A stretch of DNA of 64,000 bases. It comes from Halichoerus grypus (taxonomy: Eukaryota > Chordata > Mammalia > Carnivora > Phocidae). The notes under the pieces were generated by a model that saw nothing but the letters and a program-made list of their open reading frames with translations, was not told where the DNA came from and ran no database searches. This document shows, in pieces, positions 48,936-60,465 of this stretch (position 1 is the first letter of the stretch; each line of letters opens with the position of its first letter). A program made the position numbers and the translations under genes. The stretch is from the NCBI RefSeq assembly GCF_964656455.1, contig NC_135714.1:121215631-121279630 (forward strand). The letters are read 5' to 3'.

Positions 48936-50599
48936 CATGCATATTGAAATACACTGAATAAATGACAATGAAATAATCTACAAGATCTCTCTATTAATGG
49001 CTAATGAAAAACATACAATGTAACACAGAATTATCTTTATAAAAGTTACAGTCCACAGTAGTGATTTCAAAAAGATTATTTAACCATTATTTCTAATAAT
49101 ATTTTGTTCTTATGATTTATATATACTAACAATGCATACAAATTCAAATTGGATGGGCTATTGAACAGTATGATACTTTTTTTTTTTTCAGTATGATACT
49201 TTTTAACCAAAAGATGTTTTACCTGTAGAATATTCCTTTCTTGCTTTTATTAGTACACATTTAATGATGCTTATTTCTCTTATGTTTCTATTCCATGCCT
49301 CATATAATCATACATAGCACAAAAGAACTGTCAATCTTATCATTCATCTTAGTCTACCTGAAATAATCATTTAATACTGATGATGTTTTGTTATAATACT
49401 TTCAATCAAAAATCATTAATGTATAGAGAGATTTTTGTTCAAATATTTGTACCTTGAATAATTATAAATATTCAATCTCTCATAATTGAGATAATGGTAA
49501 TTAGAGAGGTTTGATGCAAACTAAATTATTAAAATGCATAATACTTTCTAAGGGGAAATGAGGTTGCTCTTTTATTATTAAACTAGCTTATTTACTCCCT
49601 AGGAATTACTTATTTAAAATTTATTTCTCCAGAAACTACTACCTGATTACTTAAGTATAACCCATGTTCTTCTATGTCAATAAATAGAAACTGGAGCAAA
49701 TGCATATAGGTATAAATTAAAACAAGTACATAGGTTTCTTTGTCTTCCCTCTACTCTCCCATAAGTAAGCACATCTTTATGAAATAACATTAATTCCCTG
49801 AAAAATTCTACAGTCAGGAATACAGTGAATACTTTCATTAAATATTCTTTTTGAATACAATGCCCTTATTTTATCTACTGGCCAAAATTTGCTGTGCTTA
49901 AATTGTCTAGTTTGCTAAGATGACTTTCCCATATTGTGTTCCATAAGTATAGATGAATGTGCAGTGTTAACAAAAGTCAATTTTATTTCTGATAGAATTT
50001 TCACAAGACTTCAACATATAAAAGGGTGGGGGCTTTTGGCAGCTGAAAACATGCTATTTCTTGGCTGTAAGCAGTTGTTTCTCAGGTATTCACTTCATGA
50101 TTATTCATTTAAATGTATACTTAGGTTTTATTCACTGTTTATTACTGATAATATTAATACTTTAACATTATGTCTTATAACATGTATTGTGATATTCTGT
50201 GATATTCTGAGGAGATATAGACTAAAAAAACTTTCCTTTTTTTGGAACACTTATTTAACATCATAAAGGCAACTAGTATTCAGAGGAACATGAATTAGGA
50301 AATGTTGCCCTATAAGAGCTCAGAAAACAAAGTCACAGGCTAATTAGAAAACTAAACCATTTACTCAAATTAATACCCACGCACCAAAGTCATGATGTCT
50401 CACAAAGGTAGGTAGAAAAATCAGTGCAATCATCTAATTCTGACAAAAATGTATTATTCTTATATATGTATGTTTAGATTAGATGCCATTTTATCTTGAT
50501 TTTGAACGTGGATAAAATGTTCCAATTTTCTTTTCACTTGGTATTGGATGAAATCCAGGGCTGTCTTAAAAACATGTACATCGAGAACCTATCACTAAA
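48936..50599. other. AT-rich non-coding stretch
   Basis: No gene or repeat family recognised apart from the poly-T duplication at 49166-49204. The 110-codon frame at 49934-50266 has no support. Confidence 0.4.
49166..49204 (-). repeat. 16-bp direct repeat around a bare T run
   Basis: cagtatgatacttttt at 49166-49181 recurs at 49189-49204, with only extra T between. It looks like a target-site duplication with nothing but a poly(A) tail inserted; local slippage duplication is the alternative. Confidence 0.7.
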
Positions 50600-50661
50600 G
50601 GAAAGCAATGTGGATACTTTAATATTATAAGGAAAGCAATGTGGATACTTTAATATTATAA
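50600..50661. repeat. Perfect 31-bp tandem duplication
   Basis: The 31 bases starting GGAAAGCAATGTGG at 50600 are repeated exactly from 50631 to 50661. Two copies only, so a recent local duplication. Confidence 0.95.
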
Positions 50662-50819
50662 GTAAAGATAGTACCACTGCTCTCATTTCTCTTTCTCTCT
50701 CTCTCTTTTTTTTTTTTTTTCCTTTGGGTGGCTTTGGTTTAAATAAAGTATGAAATGACATACTATACTGAAATATGTTGTTGTTCTGACTTCCTTGGAA
50801 TCAATGTTCAAATCTTTCT

Positions 50820-51040
50820 TTCTTTTTTTATTTTTAAAGCTTATTTTTTTTAAGATTTTATTTATTTATTGTCAGAGAGAGAAAAAGAGAGAGAGAGTAC
50901 AAGCAGGGGACCAGCAGGCAGAGGGAGAAGCAAACTCCCCCCTGAGCAGGGAGCTCGATGTGGGACTCAATCCCAGGACTCTGGGATCATGACCTGAGCC
51001 GAAGGCAGATGCTGAAACGACTGAGCCACCCAGGCGTCCC
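50820..51040 (-). mobile_element. CAN-SINE, antisense, first of an inverted pair
   Basis: A complete copy flanked by tgttcaaatctttct (50805-50819) and tgttcaaagctttct (51041-51055), one mismatch. Confidence 0.95.
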
Positions 51041-51075
51041 TGTTCAAAGCTTTCTTAATCAAGAATAGACTCTTA

Positions 51076-51264
51076 GGGGCAACTGGGTGGTTCAGTGGGT
51101 TCAGCATCTGAATCTTGATTTCAGCTCAGGTCTTGATCTAAGGGTCGTGAGATCGAGCCCCGCATTGGGCTCTGTGCTGGGTACGGAGGCTGCTTAAGAT
51201 TCTCTCTCTCCCTCTGCCCCTCTTCCACCTCTCTTTCTCTCCCTCTCTTAAAAAAAAAAAAAAA
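51076..51264 (+). mobile_element. CAN-SINE, sense, second of an inverted pair
   Basis: 'ggggcaactgggtggttcag' head, CT-rich body, A17 tail. Flanked by aagaatagactctta (51061-51075) and aagaatagactatta (51265-51279), one mismatch. It lies 35 bp from the antisense copy at 50.8-51.0 kb. Confidence 0.95.
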
Positions 51265-51279
51265 AAGAATAGACTATTA

Positions 51280-52259
51280 TATCAGATTCCCATCATATTT
51301 AAAGTTTTTTCAAGTACTTTATAAAAAAAATCCCTCATAACAATTTTTTGTTATTCTCTAGATGTATATTTTAAGAATATGATTTATTAATTTTATTGTG
51401 CTAACTAAGCATTGTGTATTCCACCTTGGGGAACATCTGTAGATGTAAACATTCCCAGGAGACAAGACATGTACAAATAACCTATTTTCCCCAGAATTTC
51501 TATAAGTGCTATATAATCATTTTAGAGCTTCTAAACAAGCATGGAAACTCTATTGGTAAGATTTAAACACAGTTGTTGGGAAGAAAGGCTCCTTTCAGGG
51601 AAGAGTATTAATAAAGGAGGGATCTGGCAAACGGGGACCATCTGGTTTGCCTCAGAGGAAGTGTTGAGGGAAACAGGTTCTGGGTTTGGTGCTCTGACAA
51701 ACCGATGGTGTGTATTGCAACGTAACTAAACTTAACTGAAGAGTTATTTGAGAGAATTGGCCTGGATACCCTCTAAGCCTAAAACCTAAGCTACCTCAAC
51801 TTTTCCATCATTTACTGTACAATTCTAATTCTGAATTTCTAACTCTTCACCGTTCACCATGTACCAGGCATTGCATTAGATGCTAAAAGGATGAGTATTG
51901 TTTCAGCCTTCAGGGCTCCAAGACTAGAGGGAAAAAGGATATCTAAATCAATACTGATACCGAGATCTCACAGTGAATGTCGATACAGTAACACTCAAGC
52001 ATAGAGAAAGGAACAATGAAGCATCACATAAGAGGTATCATCCAAGGTAGTTGTTATAATATGTGGCAGTTTAATTGGCAGAGGAGGTAGGAGGAGGTAG
52101 AAGCACAGCAGAGACAGATGGTGTGTGCAAAGGACAATGTCCTCAAGGATCTGGGGGATTGGTGGGGAGGAAAAGGGCTATAGAGAGAGAAGAGGCCAGG
52201 GGGGCAATGGTCATGGGACAGACCACTGAAAAGTTCCTAAGCAAGTAGGGGACTGACCA
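51280..52259. other. Non-coding stretch, end resembles ancient repeat
   Basis: From about 51855 ('accatgtaccaggcattgca') and 52120-52240 ('gtgcaaaggacaatgtcctc') the sequence resembles old mammalian repeats that I cannot name; it continues after the SINE to about 52600. Confidence 0.35.
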
Positions 52260-52271
52260 GATGTCTGTTTT

Positions 52272-52480
52272 TTCTTTTTCTTTTCTTTCTTTCTTTTTTT
52301 TTTTTTTTTAAAGATTTTATTTATTTATTTGAGAGAAAGAGAGAGAGACCACAAGCAGGGGGGAGGGGCAGAGGGAGAGGGATAAGCAGGCTCCCTACTC
52401 AGGGCTGGATCCGAGGATCCTGGGATCATGACCTGAGCGGAAGACAGACACCCAGCTGACTGAGCCACCCAGGCGCCCTG
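52272..52480 (-). mobile_element. CAN-SINE, antisense
   Basis: A complete copy with a CT-mixed tail. Flanked by gatgtctgtttt (52260-52271) and gatttctgtttt (52481-52492), one mismatch in 12. Confidence 0.9.
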
Positions 52481-52600
52481 GATTTCTGTTTTGAAACATG
52501 AATTTTGGCAGCTACTCAGAGGGTGAGCTTCCAGAAAGCAGTAAGGAGAAGAAATCTGGTGAGAAATGGTAATGCTTAATGTCAGGCAGACACTATATGG

Positions 52601-54719
52601 ATGCTGACATTCTGTGTTATTAACAGAAAGAAAATCTGTCCATTTCTAGTGACATTGGGGCCAGTGTTGGTATTTTGTTAGGAAAAATGAGAAATCTTGC
52701 TTGTATTCTTTGTCCTAATAACGGACCACCACATCCTCACATAAATAAAAGTTACAATTGTACTTGCAGTCATGGCCTAGCTTTTCAAAAAATACTGTAG
52801 ATAGGCTTGAGCATTTAACTCAGAATTTACTTGAATCCCTCAATTTCTTTTCCAGGAATCATGGAAGATATAACCAGCTCTAGAAAATTGTGGGAGGGCA
52901 GTGAGTTACTAACTGCCAACCTCTCTACCAGAGAGCAAGAATGTTACAATAAGAATCCAAATGCAGGTCTTTCTTGTGTCAATTTTCACCTCTGACTTAG
53001 GCTTTAACAACCATTCTCTCATTCCCTTGAGGCTTAACTTATTCCTACTTGAATTCTGGCCTATAAAATGTATAAGTAGGCACAATCATTCACTCATGTC
53101 CACAGAATGTAATTTCGTACTTTAGTAATAGAATACTAAATGATGCCTAGGATAGCCATCTGAAGGAAGGTGTCTTCCTAAAAGCCTAAATGGTTTTAGG
53201 GAGTTATTTGGACACTGGAGACATCTGTTCTTTTTCTTAGAAATATTTTATCATTTTAATCAACCTATCACTAAATGTATTTAGTGATATATTATCATAT
53301 ACCATCCATCTCTGCCTTCACATATTTTCTTCAGATAACCTTGCTAAACATTTCTATGCATCAATTTAGAAATTTCTAATGGAAATGTTGTTCTATAGGT
53401 CATTAAAAAAATCCTCTGATCATGCTCTATGTTGTTCTATTATGCTCTGTTATATGTAAATAAAATACACCAAAACCTGGCTGACTTCCCCATGGACATT
53501 ATTCAATGTAATAATATGCTAAGCCGTACACTCTGTTTTTCATCTGTTTCTGTAGAAGCGAATGTCCTCAGAGTGGTGTCAGGAAACGCCACAGCTGTAT
53601 CTGAACACTTTTATACGCATGCATGAGATGATCACTGCTGCAAGTTCAAGTTCATTACAGCCTCATTTCAAGTTCCATCTGGGAATTAAACTTAAATTGA
53701 GACTGAAATGGGTTTTGTTATCCCTACTGTGCTGCTTAGGGAAGAGAACTCACGATGATAGGGAGAGCGATTGTCCCTGGGGCAGGAAACACAGAGTTTG
53801 GGATAGTTCACAACACACATACACACGGTAATCTAAAACTCAGATACTTCCACAGACAGGCCAGAGAGTCATTTTTTTTTCTTTCATTGAGAACTGACTT
53901 AATCGTGAGTGTCTGCTTGCCTGGATTAAGGATTTGCAACATTTACTTTAGTATTTTCTGATTCATTACTAAAACTAGTGCTGTGATTATAAGACGCTGG
54001 ATAATCACTAAGGATTCCTAAATCATACTTAAATATATCCACAGTCAGATAATGACATCGTTGGGCATGAAGTATTTAGGAGATGGAGATAATACTATAC
54101 CTGAGGGATGCCATCTTTATTATGTACTGTCTGTAAAACGAGAATAGATGAAGGTCTCTAAACCTGTGTTGCCTTATTTAGAACAATCTGTTCTACTGAA
54201 CTTGAACGGATATTTCAAAGTCAGCTAATTTTAACCGTAGTCATCAGCTAAAGATAGCCTACTAAGCATTTTATGACATAAGAGTGACCAAGTGTGTGTG
54301 CATGAATCTATTCACCAGTGTGAACCTTCTAGATTTTTAATTTTGCCTCATTAATTCAAAAAATAGTTCTTGTGGACTTAATCTGTGTATTTATAATTGC
54401 AAGTCACAGGAACCATGGGGCTAACGATACTGCATTCATTTTCAATAGCACAGTGCATTAAAGTTGGTTTGATGGTTAAATAGACCACCGTTAATATTGA
54501 CAATCACTGATTACTAAGACAAACATAAAAGGGGATTCAAATTCTGCAAACCTCTTTCTCATACAGCAAGAAAAAGATGACTCTGAGGTAGAGATGGACT
54601 CCAGACTTTACATTCAGAAGAGGCCATGGTAAATACAACTGTCAACCCCACATTCGTAAAATAAAGCAGGTCTTTGTCAACTAGGAAAGTTATTTTCTAT
54701 CCTTTCTCTGAATCTTATA
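52601..54719. other. Non-coding stretch, nothing recognised
   Basis: No repeat family recognised. The overlapping plus-strand frames at 53429-53961 include an acceptor-like ...TTTCTGTAG before 53555 but no recognisable protein. Confidence 0.35.
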
Positions 54720-54723
54720 CGTG

Positions 54724-54758
<35 letters not shown>

Positions 54759-54759
54759 T
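54720..54759. repeat. (GT)n(ATGT)n microsatellite
   Basis: About 13 uninterrupted GT units followed by three to four ATGT units. Confidence 0.95.
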
Positions 54760-54948
54760 TTAAGGCTAGATGAGATAATACCCATTAAATTCTTTAAAAG
54801 AGTACAAAAAAGGGAATTACAGAGGTATCTGAGTTAACCAAAGGAACACATTATATTCTGGGTCATCAGGAGTAGCAATAAAGTGGTCATTTCAAGTCAT
54901 AAGTGTTATAAATAGTGTTTGTTCAAGGTTGTATAAATCTAATTTTCT

Positions 54949-55166
54949 TTTTTCTCAAGATTTATTTATTTTTTTTAGAGAGAGAAAGAGAAAGTGTGTG
55001 TGTGTGTGGTGGCGGGGGGGTGGGGGTTGGGTCAGAAGGAGAGGAGGAGACAGAGAGAAGCAGAGCCCAGAACCCCACGTGGGGCTTGATCTCACCACCC
55101 TGAGAACATGACCTGAGCAGAAATCAAGACTCCTACACTCAACTGACAGAGCCACCCAGGTGCCCC
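54949..55166 (-). mobile_element. CAN-SINE, antisense, with expanded GT/G tract
   Basis: The 15-bp perfect duplication taaatctaattttct lies at 54934-54948 and 55167-55181. The normally GA-rich body holds (GT)8 and then a G-run tract at 55008-55031. Frames on both strands at 54915-55155 are SINE sequence. Confidence 0.95.
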
Positions 55167-55181
55167 TAAATCTAATTTTCT

Positions 55182-56268
55182 ACAAATATTTCTTTTTTAT
55201 TCAAAGTTTCATTCTATGCAAAGTCATGTGAATCCTTTAACAACAACAACAAAAGCAATTAGTAGTTTATGAATAGTTTGAGTTGGAAATGCTTTCTTTT
55301 AGATGAGAGAGACTTAAACTATTAACAGTGCTACCTAAGTAAATTTGGCTTACAAAAAAAAAATCAGCCTACAGAAGATAAACTGTTAAATGGTATCTCC
55401 CTTTTCCAAAATGCTAGACTTTCAGAGACACCTTTGAATAGGAAATGAGATGCAATGGTTTATGGCACAGAGACTATATAAAAAGAACAAGATGCTGGGT
55501 ACCTGTAAAAATTTAATCTAAGGATGGAAGTGATAGGGAGATGGAGAAAGTCAGCCTCAAGGACTTTTGATTCCCAGGACGACCTACGCTTCAGGTCCCA
55601 GAAAGAAGCTATTACTGGATGTTTTGGTCAGTAACAAAGTGCCAAAGATGACTGGAAGCCACTTAGTCCAAAGACACAGAAACATCTTACAGGGAAATGA
55701 AGAGCCTCAAGTACTAAATTGGCAAATCTAAAACTGCAGAGGGTTGGTATCGTTAATATATTATGTCCGCGGTTGTAACAGGATACACTGATGAAGGCAG
55801 AAGTCCACTGTCCTCTAGCCTCCTCTGGAAATCCGAACAATACTAGTTACAAGAGGAAATTAAAGACACGAGTCAACTTTGTGCTGTATTTTGCAACTGA
55901 AATACCCTTTTTGTCCTATTCTGGTTACTTGGGAGCCCTAAAGGCTCTGTTCAGAAAATTTTCTCACCTCTCACTTGTCAACCACACAAATGACCGAGAG
56001 GTGAAAAATACAAGTTTTTCTCTTAAAGTTTATTATGTTCTGTGATATCAGGGTACCCATATTCCAGACTGACAGGCACCATGGAAATAACTAATTACAG
56101 ATGGAAAACTATAAATACATCATCGCATAACAAACCAACAATTACGAAATACAGCACATTTCACAGGAACTTTTGTAATGATAAAAATACTGCATTTTAT
56201 TATGAGGATGTTAAAAACCAGCCATAAGATCTTTCTATCTGCATTATTTTTATCTGTTTGCCTTATTC
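55182..56268. other. Non-coding stretch, nothing recognised
   Basis: Short frames at 55628-56227 have no support; no repeat family seen. Confidence 0.35.
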
Positions 56269-56283
56269 TAAAGTTACAGAAAA

Positions 56284-56493
56284 TCGGGGTGCCTGGGTGA
56301 CTTAGTTGGTTAAGCCTGGGACTCTTAATTTCAGGTCAGGTCATGATCTCAGAGTCCTGGGATGGAGCCCTGCTTCGGGCTCCCCACTTAGTGCGGAGTC
56401 GGCTTGTCTCTCTCCCTCTGCCCCTCCCCCTGCTCATGCTCTCTCTCTCTCTCTCTAAAATAAATAAATAAATCTTCAAAAAATGTAAAAAAA
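56284..56493 (+). mobile_element. CAN-SINE, sense
   Basis: 'ggggtgcctgggtgacttag' head, CT body, AATAAATAAATAAATCTT tail. The 15-bp perfect duplication taaagttacagaaaa lies at 56269-56283 and 56494-56508. Confidence 0.95.
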
Positions 56494-57129
56494 TAAAGTT
56501 ACAGAAAACTTATCTATAGTCAAATTCTTCATTGGCTACCACTTACACAATCTTTATTATTCTTCCTTTCCAATATTGGCTAGTGATCAAAGGTGAGAAC
56601 TAAAGCAAAGGTTCTTTCAAGTAACTGGCCACGTCTATCTATTTCCACTTAAGATTCAAAAAAAATAAAGTCTCAGTAGCTATTCCAGAAATAAAAGACA
56701 ATTTGACACATGCAATCTCAGTGCTGGACTTGAAATTAAGAGGTCAGTGTTTACTGACATGAACATTAGCAAAGGCTCCTAAGCCAAACCAGAAATAAAT
56801 TTGTCTGGGTATATAGATAATGGAAATTCTTCCCTAGCCACCGGCAAGAAAAAGGAAGGCATAAAATCTGGAACTGGTAATATTCCATTAACAATGCTTA
56901 TATTATATCAAAATTTGCTTTCTTCTTCCCTTGTGCAGTGCTCTTTTTGCTTCCTAGTGAACATTTCTAGAATCCATGGTGCCAAAGATTTAATAGAAAT
57001 TTAAAAAATATATATATTTTTTCAGTCCATTATTTCTCAAGATTCAGCTCCAATGCTCTAGGCAAAGTGAGCGTCAGAGGATCTTGGCCTCCTGTGAACA
57101 CTTAGAGTACTTTCTGGATCTAACCAGAT

Positions 57130-57395
57130 GGCATTCACCACATGCAGCCCTGCATTTTCTTTATTTGTGTATGTCTTGTCTCTCCTATCAGACTGGAGTT
57201 ATTTTAGGACAAAGAACATATTTTATGTACCTAATGTGCCTTATACTAAAGAATCATATTTAAAATACCATTTGAGTCAAGGTCCCTCAAGAGAGCCAAG
57301 CGTTACTCTTTCTGACAGTGTCCCTCACTTGGGCCATATCCATGCTAGTTACTCAAAAAATAAATGCATTTGATTAGAATTGATTGTGCCTTAAC
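57130..57395 (+). mobile_element. L2-like LINE fragment
   Basis: 'tcctatcagactggagttat', 'aggacaaagaacatatttta' and the closing 'aaaaaataaatgcatttgat' resemble the diverged 3' end of L2. Confidence 0.45.
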
Positions 57396-58594
57396 CTTAG
57401 TAAATATCAGAAGCTCATTAGCACAACAGAGATTTAGAGTAATAGTTATTTGTATACTGATTTGATATTTTAATCAGTTTATACTGACTTGCAAATTAGG
57501 ACTAATTCTGATTTATGGCCTGACTCAAATAAAAACAATCCCTTGTTTTCACAAATGATGTTAAAATGAACATCACTATATCACTGGGCTATTATTTCTC
57601 AGATTTGTGCCTTTTTTCTCTTTTTTTCCTTAGAGTATCTTTGAGGAAGCTATTTTAGATCCAATCTGTTCTTTGTTCCAACAGCATATAACAGAACAAA
57701 AGGCTAGATATTCTTTGGTTCAATATTATGTTTAAAGCACTGCAGAATTCATATACCATTCTTGCTTAACAATTACGATGAAATACTCAAGACAAGAAAG
57801 GGTTGAGATTTAAGAAAAATAAAATACAAACCCTAAAATGAAATTCTACTTTGCAGAAGCATATTTTTGATATTGCTGAAACAGTTTAATCCCGTATTAA
57901 AACCAGTAGGGAGGGCTCTTGGGCAGAATCAGCTTATGATTATCTGTTGCAAGATACCTGGTTCTAACACAGCTTTCCCTCAATCTAGGAATAAAGGGTG
58001 GAGGTTAATTTGGGTTGAGCAGTAATAGTGTTTATGAGTCTTGAGAGGAGGTCAACTAAAATTGACACTAATAGGAGAGATTAAGTTTTTGATTGCGTCA
58101 GGGATTTCTAGCCCAAATATACTGTCTTGCCTGCCTCAGTCTGATGAAACCAGTTACAAAGGGGAAAAGTGCAGGCTGGTTAGAATCTCCTACGAAACTG
58201 ATGTGTTTGTGGAGGGATAAGGGCTCCTAACTGTGGATACTTATAAAAGTCACTTCTCTAGTTTTTCTTAAGGTCATTGCTTTCTCAGAGAGTATGACTT
58301 GATAAAGTGATCTACTTTTAATATTTATTGTCATTATATCTGAATCTTAGCCTCTAGCAAAACATGCTGAAATTTCTAGAGTAACCAATAGTTTCAAAGT
58401 CTCTCATGGGTGGAATGTGTTCTTTCTCAATTTACCTGTCTTGTAATAATACCAACTTAAGGTCACCTTCTCTCTGCAGCCATAACAGTGCCCCACAGTC
58501 CCTGTGGGAATTAACTCCTCCCTTATCTAGGTTTCCCAAAGCAGTTTATATATAATATCATAAAAACTTAAGCCGTAATTATTTATTTGCATGT
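57396..58594. other. Non-coding stretch, nothing recognised
   Basis: AT-rich unique sequence without supported features. Confidence 0.35.
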
Positions 58595-58654
58595 GATTCT
58601 CTCCCAATAGGCTTTGAGCTTCTTCAGGACCAGGAACACATCATGTTCATATGT

Positions 58655-58765
58655 CTTTCTTTCTTTTCTTTCTTTCTTTCTTTCTTTTTTCTTTCTTTCT
58701 TTCTTTTCTTCTTTCTTTCTTTCTTTCTTTCTTTCCTTCCTTCCTTCCTTTCTTCCTTCCTTCCG
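58655..58765. repeat. (TTTC)n/(TTCC)n polypyrimidine tract
   Basis: Almost pure pyrimidine on the plus strand. This is an expanded SINE tail, probably unstable in length and able to form triplex DNA. Confidence 0.95.
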
Positions 58766-58972
58766 CTCATTCTTTTTTTTTTTTTTTAGAAAGAGAGACA
58801 GTGCACTCGTGTGTGCAAGTGGGGTGGGGGAGAGTCAGAGAATGAGGGAAAGAGAGAATCCTAAGCAGGCTCCATGGAGCCTGACACGGGACTGGATCTC
58901 ACGACCCTCAGATCATGACCTCAGCCTAAATCAAGAGTCGGAAGCTTAACCGACTGAGTCACCCAGGCGTCC
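58655..58972 (-). mobile_element. CAN-SINE with expanded (TTTC)n tail, inserted in an L2-like fragment
   Basis: The antisense head ('gactgagtcacccaggcgtc') and body are ordinary. The tail side is about 110 bases of TTTC/TTCC repeats (58655-58765). A short imperfect duplication (catatgt about 58648-58654, catatatgt after 58973) is likely. The flanks 58600-58650 ('ggctttgagcttcttcagga') and 58976-59030 look like a split L2. Frames at 58614-58949 are repeat sequence. Confidence 0.85.
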
Positions 58973-59129
58973 CCATATATGTAATTTCAATATAAATCAT
59001 GATTCTTGGTAAATAACATGCATTCAAAAATTGCTTCCCTCTTTGATGTAAGAGAATATTCAGAGCCATCTACTCCTTATGGTGAATGAAATATTTTTAA
59101 AGAAATACTTACTAGAAAAAAAAATTTTT

Positions 59130-59327
59130 TTTTTTTTTTAAAGATTTTTTTATTTATTTATCTGAGAGAGAGAATGGGAGACAGAGAGCATGAGAGGGGG
59201 AGGATCAGAGGGAGAAGCAGACTCCCTGCTGAGCAGGGAGCCCGATGCGGGACTCGATCCCGGGACTCCAGGATCATGACCTGAGCCGAAGGCAGTCGCT
59301 TAACCAACTGAGCCACCCAGGCGCCCC
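59130..59327 (-). mobile_element. CAN-SINE, antisense, young
   Basis: A complete copy, nearly identical in the body to 16543-16750. The target is an A/T junction: aaaaaaatttttt-type sequence on both sides (about 59117-59129 and 59328-59342). Confidence 0.95.
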
Positions 59328-59342
59328 AAAAAAATTTTTTTT

Positions 59343-60239
59343 AAATAAAAAAATAATTATGGTCAACCAAGGTCAGCCTATGCAGTCCCCATGTTGCAGA
59401 AAGAAGAACACAGTAGGTCATCATCATGCTGTAAATCTGCCTTCTGTGGTGGTAAGTAGACCTTTGAGGGAGAGATGGCTGCGCCCCAAAGATGACATAA
59501 CGTAGAGTTACTCAGGGGTCTAATCTCTCCCTTCACTTTCCCATCCCTGTGCTTTGGGCCTTCAGGAGGAAAAAGCAGGTGCTAAGTGCAACTGCTCACC
59601 AGCATCCTGTTCTCTTTGACATCATTGCACTGCTTATTCATCAGGGAACCAAAGTGAAATTGAACCAAGTCCAAATGGTCTCTCTCGCCAATTTTCAAAC
59701 TTGGTTAAGACTTTGTGGTCTGATTTAGTCTAAGAATCAGCCACAGATTGGTTCTAGAGTTGCTACATGCTATGTACACATGACTAATTTCTGGTTCTGC
59801 ACCTTCCATGATTTTCCAATATAGGTATTTCACCATGCCCAGAGAAAGTGCCCCATGGAACATCTTTTTAAAATATTTCTTTATTTACTTAGTTACAGGG
59901 CTCTTCAATTACCTATTAATTATCATAGGCTAAGAATATGTTCTATCATAAAACTGAGCCCCATTTCTTAAAGCCAAGAACATTTTTAATGGGGCCATCA
60001 TACTTACTTTCTTAGGGGCAAGGCTGTCAAGGATAAAAATATATACATTTATATTTCATTACAAAATATCAATCATCTCAGTAGAGCCGGGAGAAACCTT
60101 CCTAGACAGCAGTGTATATGACAAAGGACTACATGTTTTCACTTATTACACAGTGAGACAAAGTTCTAAGGGTCACACAATTTATGGACCCAGGAACAAA
60201 GAGATTGAACATAGATTTAGAGAGAGAGCCAAGGCTCTT
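59343..60239. other. Non-coding stretch, nothing recognised
   Basis: No supported feature; the frame at 59245-59505 begins in the SINE. Confidence 0.35.
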
Positions 60240-60425
60240 AGAAGCACAGACGTGAAGATGGCCTGATTCTACCACTTCCTACTTGTGCAGACTTGAGCAA
60301 GTCCTTTAATCTCTCTGTGGCTGTTTCCTCATTACAGGCTTAATCTATAGGGTTTAAAATAAGGTTTAAGGGAGTTCATGTTTGTAAAGTGCCTAGAAAA
60401 ATACAGTAAGCATTTTATAATGGAA
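60240..60425 (-). mobile_element. MIR SINE fossil
   Basis: 'gattctaccacttcctactt', 'ttgagcaagtcctttaatct', 'ggctgtttcctcattacagg' and 'gtttgtaaagtgcctagaaa' follow the reverse-complemented MIR closely. Confidence 0.85.
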
Positions 60426-60465
60426 GGGAAAAGAAGGAAGGAAGGAAAGAAGGAAGGGAGGGAGT
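60426..60465. repeat. GGAA-rich purine tract
   Basis: GGAA/GGGA/GAAG units for about 40 bases directly after the MIR. Confidence 0.7.

Noticed and set aside
53540..53961. Overlapping plus-strand frames preceded by an acceptor-like TTTCTGTAG
   Set aside because: No recognisable protein, several overlapping frames of similar length and no convincing partner exon.
58614..58949. 111-codon frame rich in Phe/Ser/Leu
   Set aside because: A translation of the (TTTC)n tract and antisense SINE.
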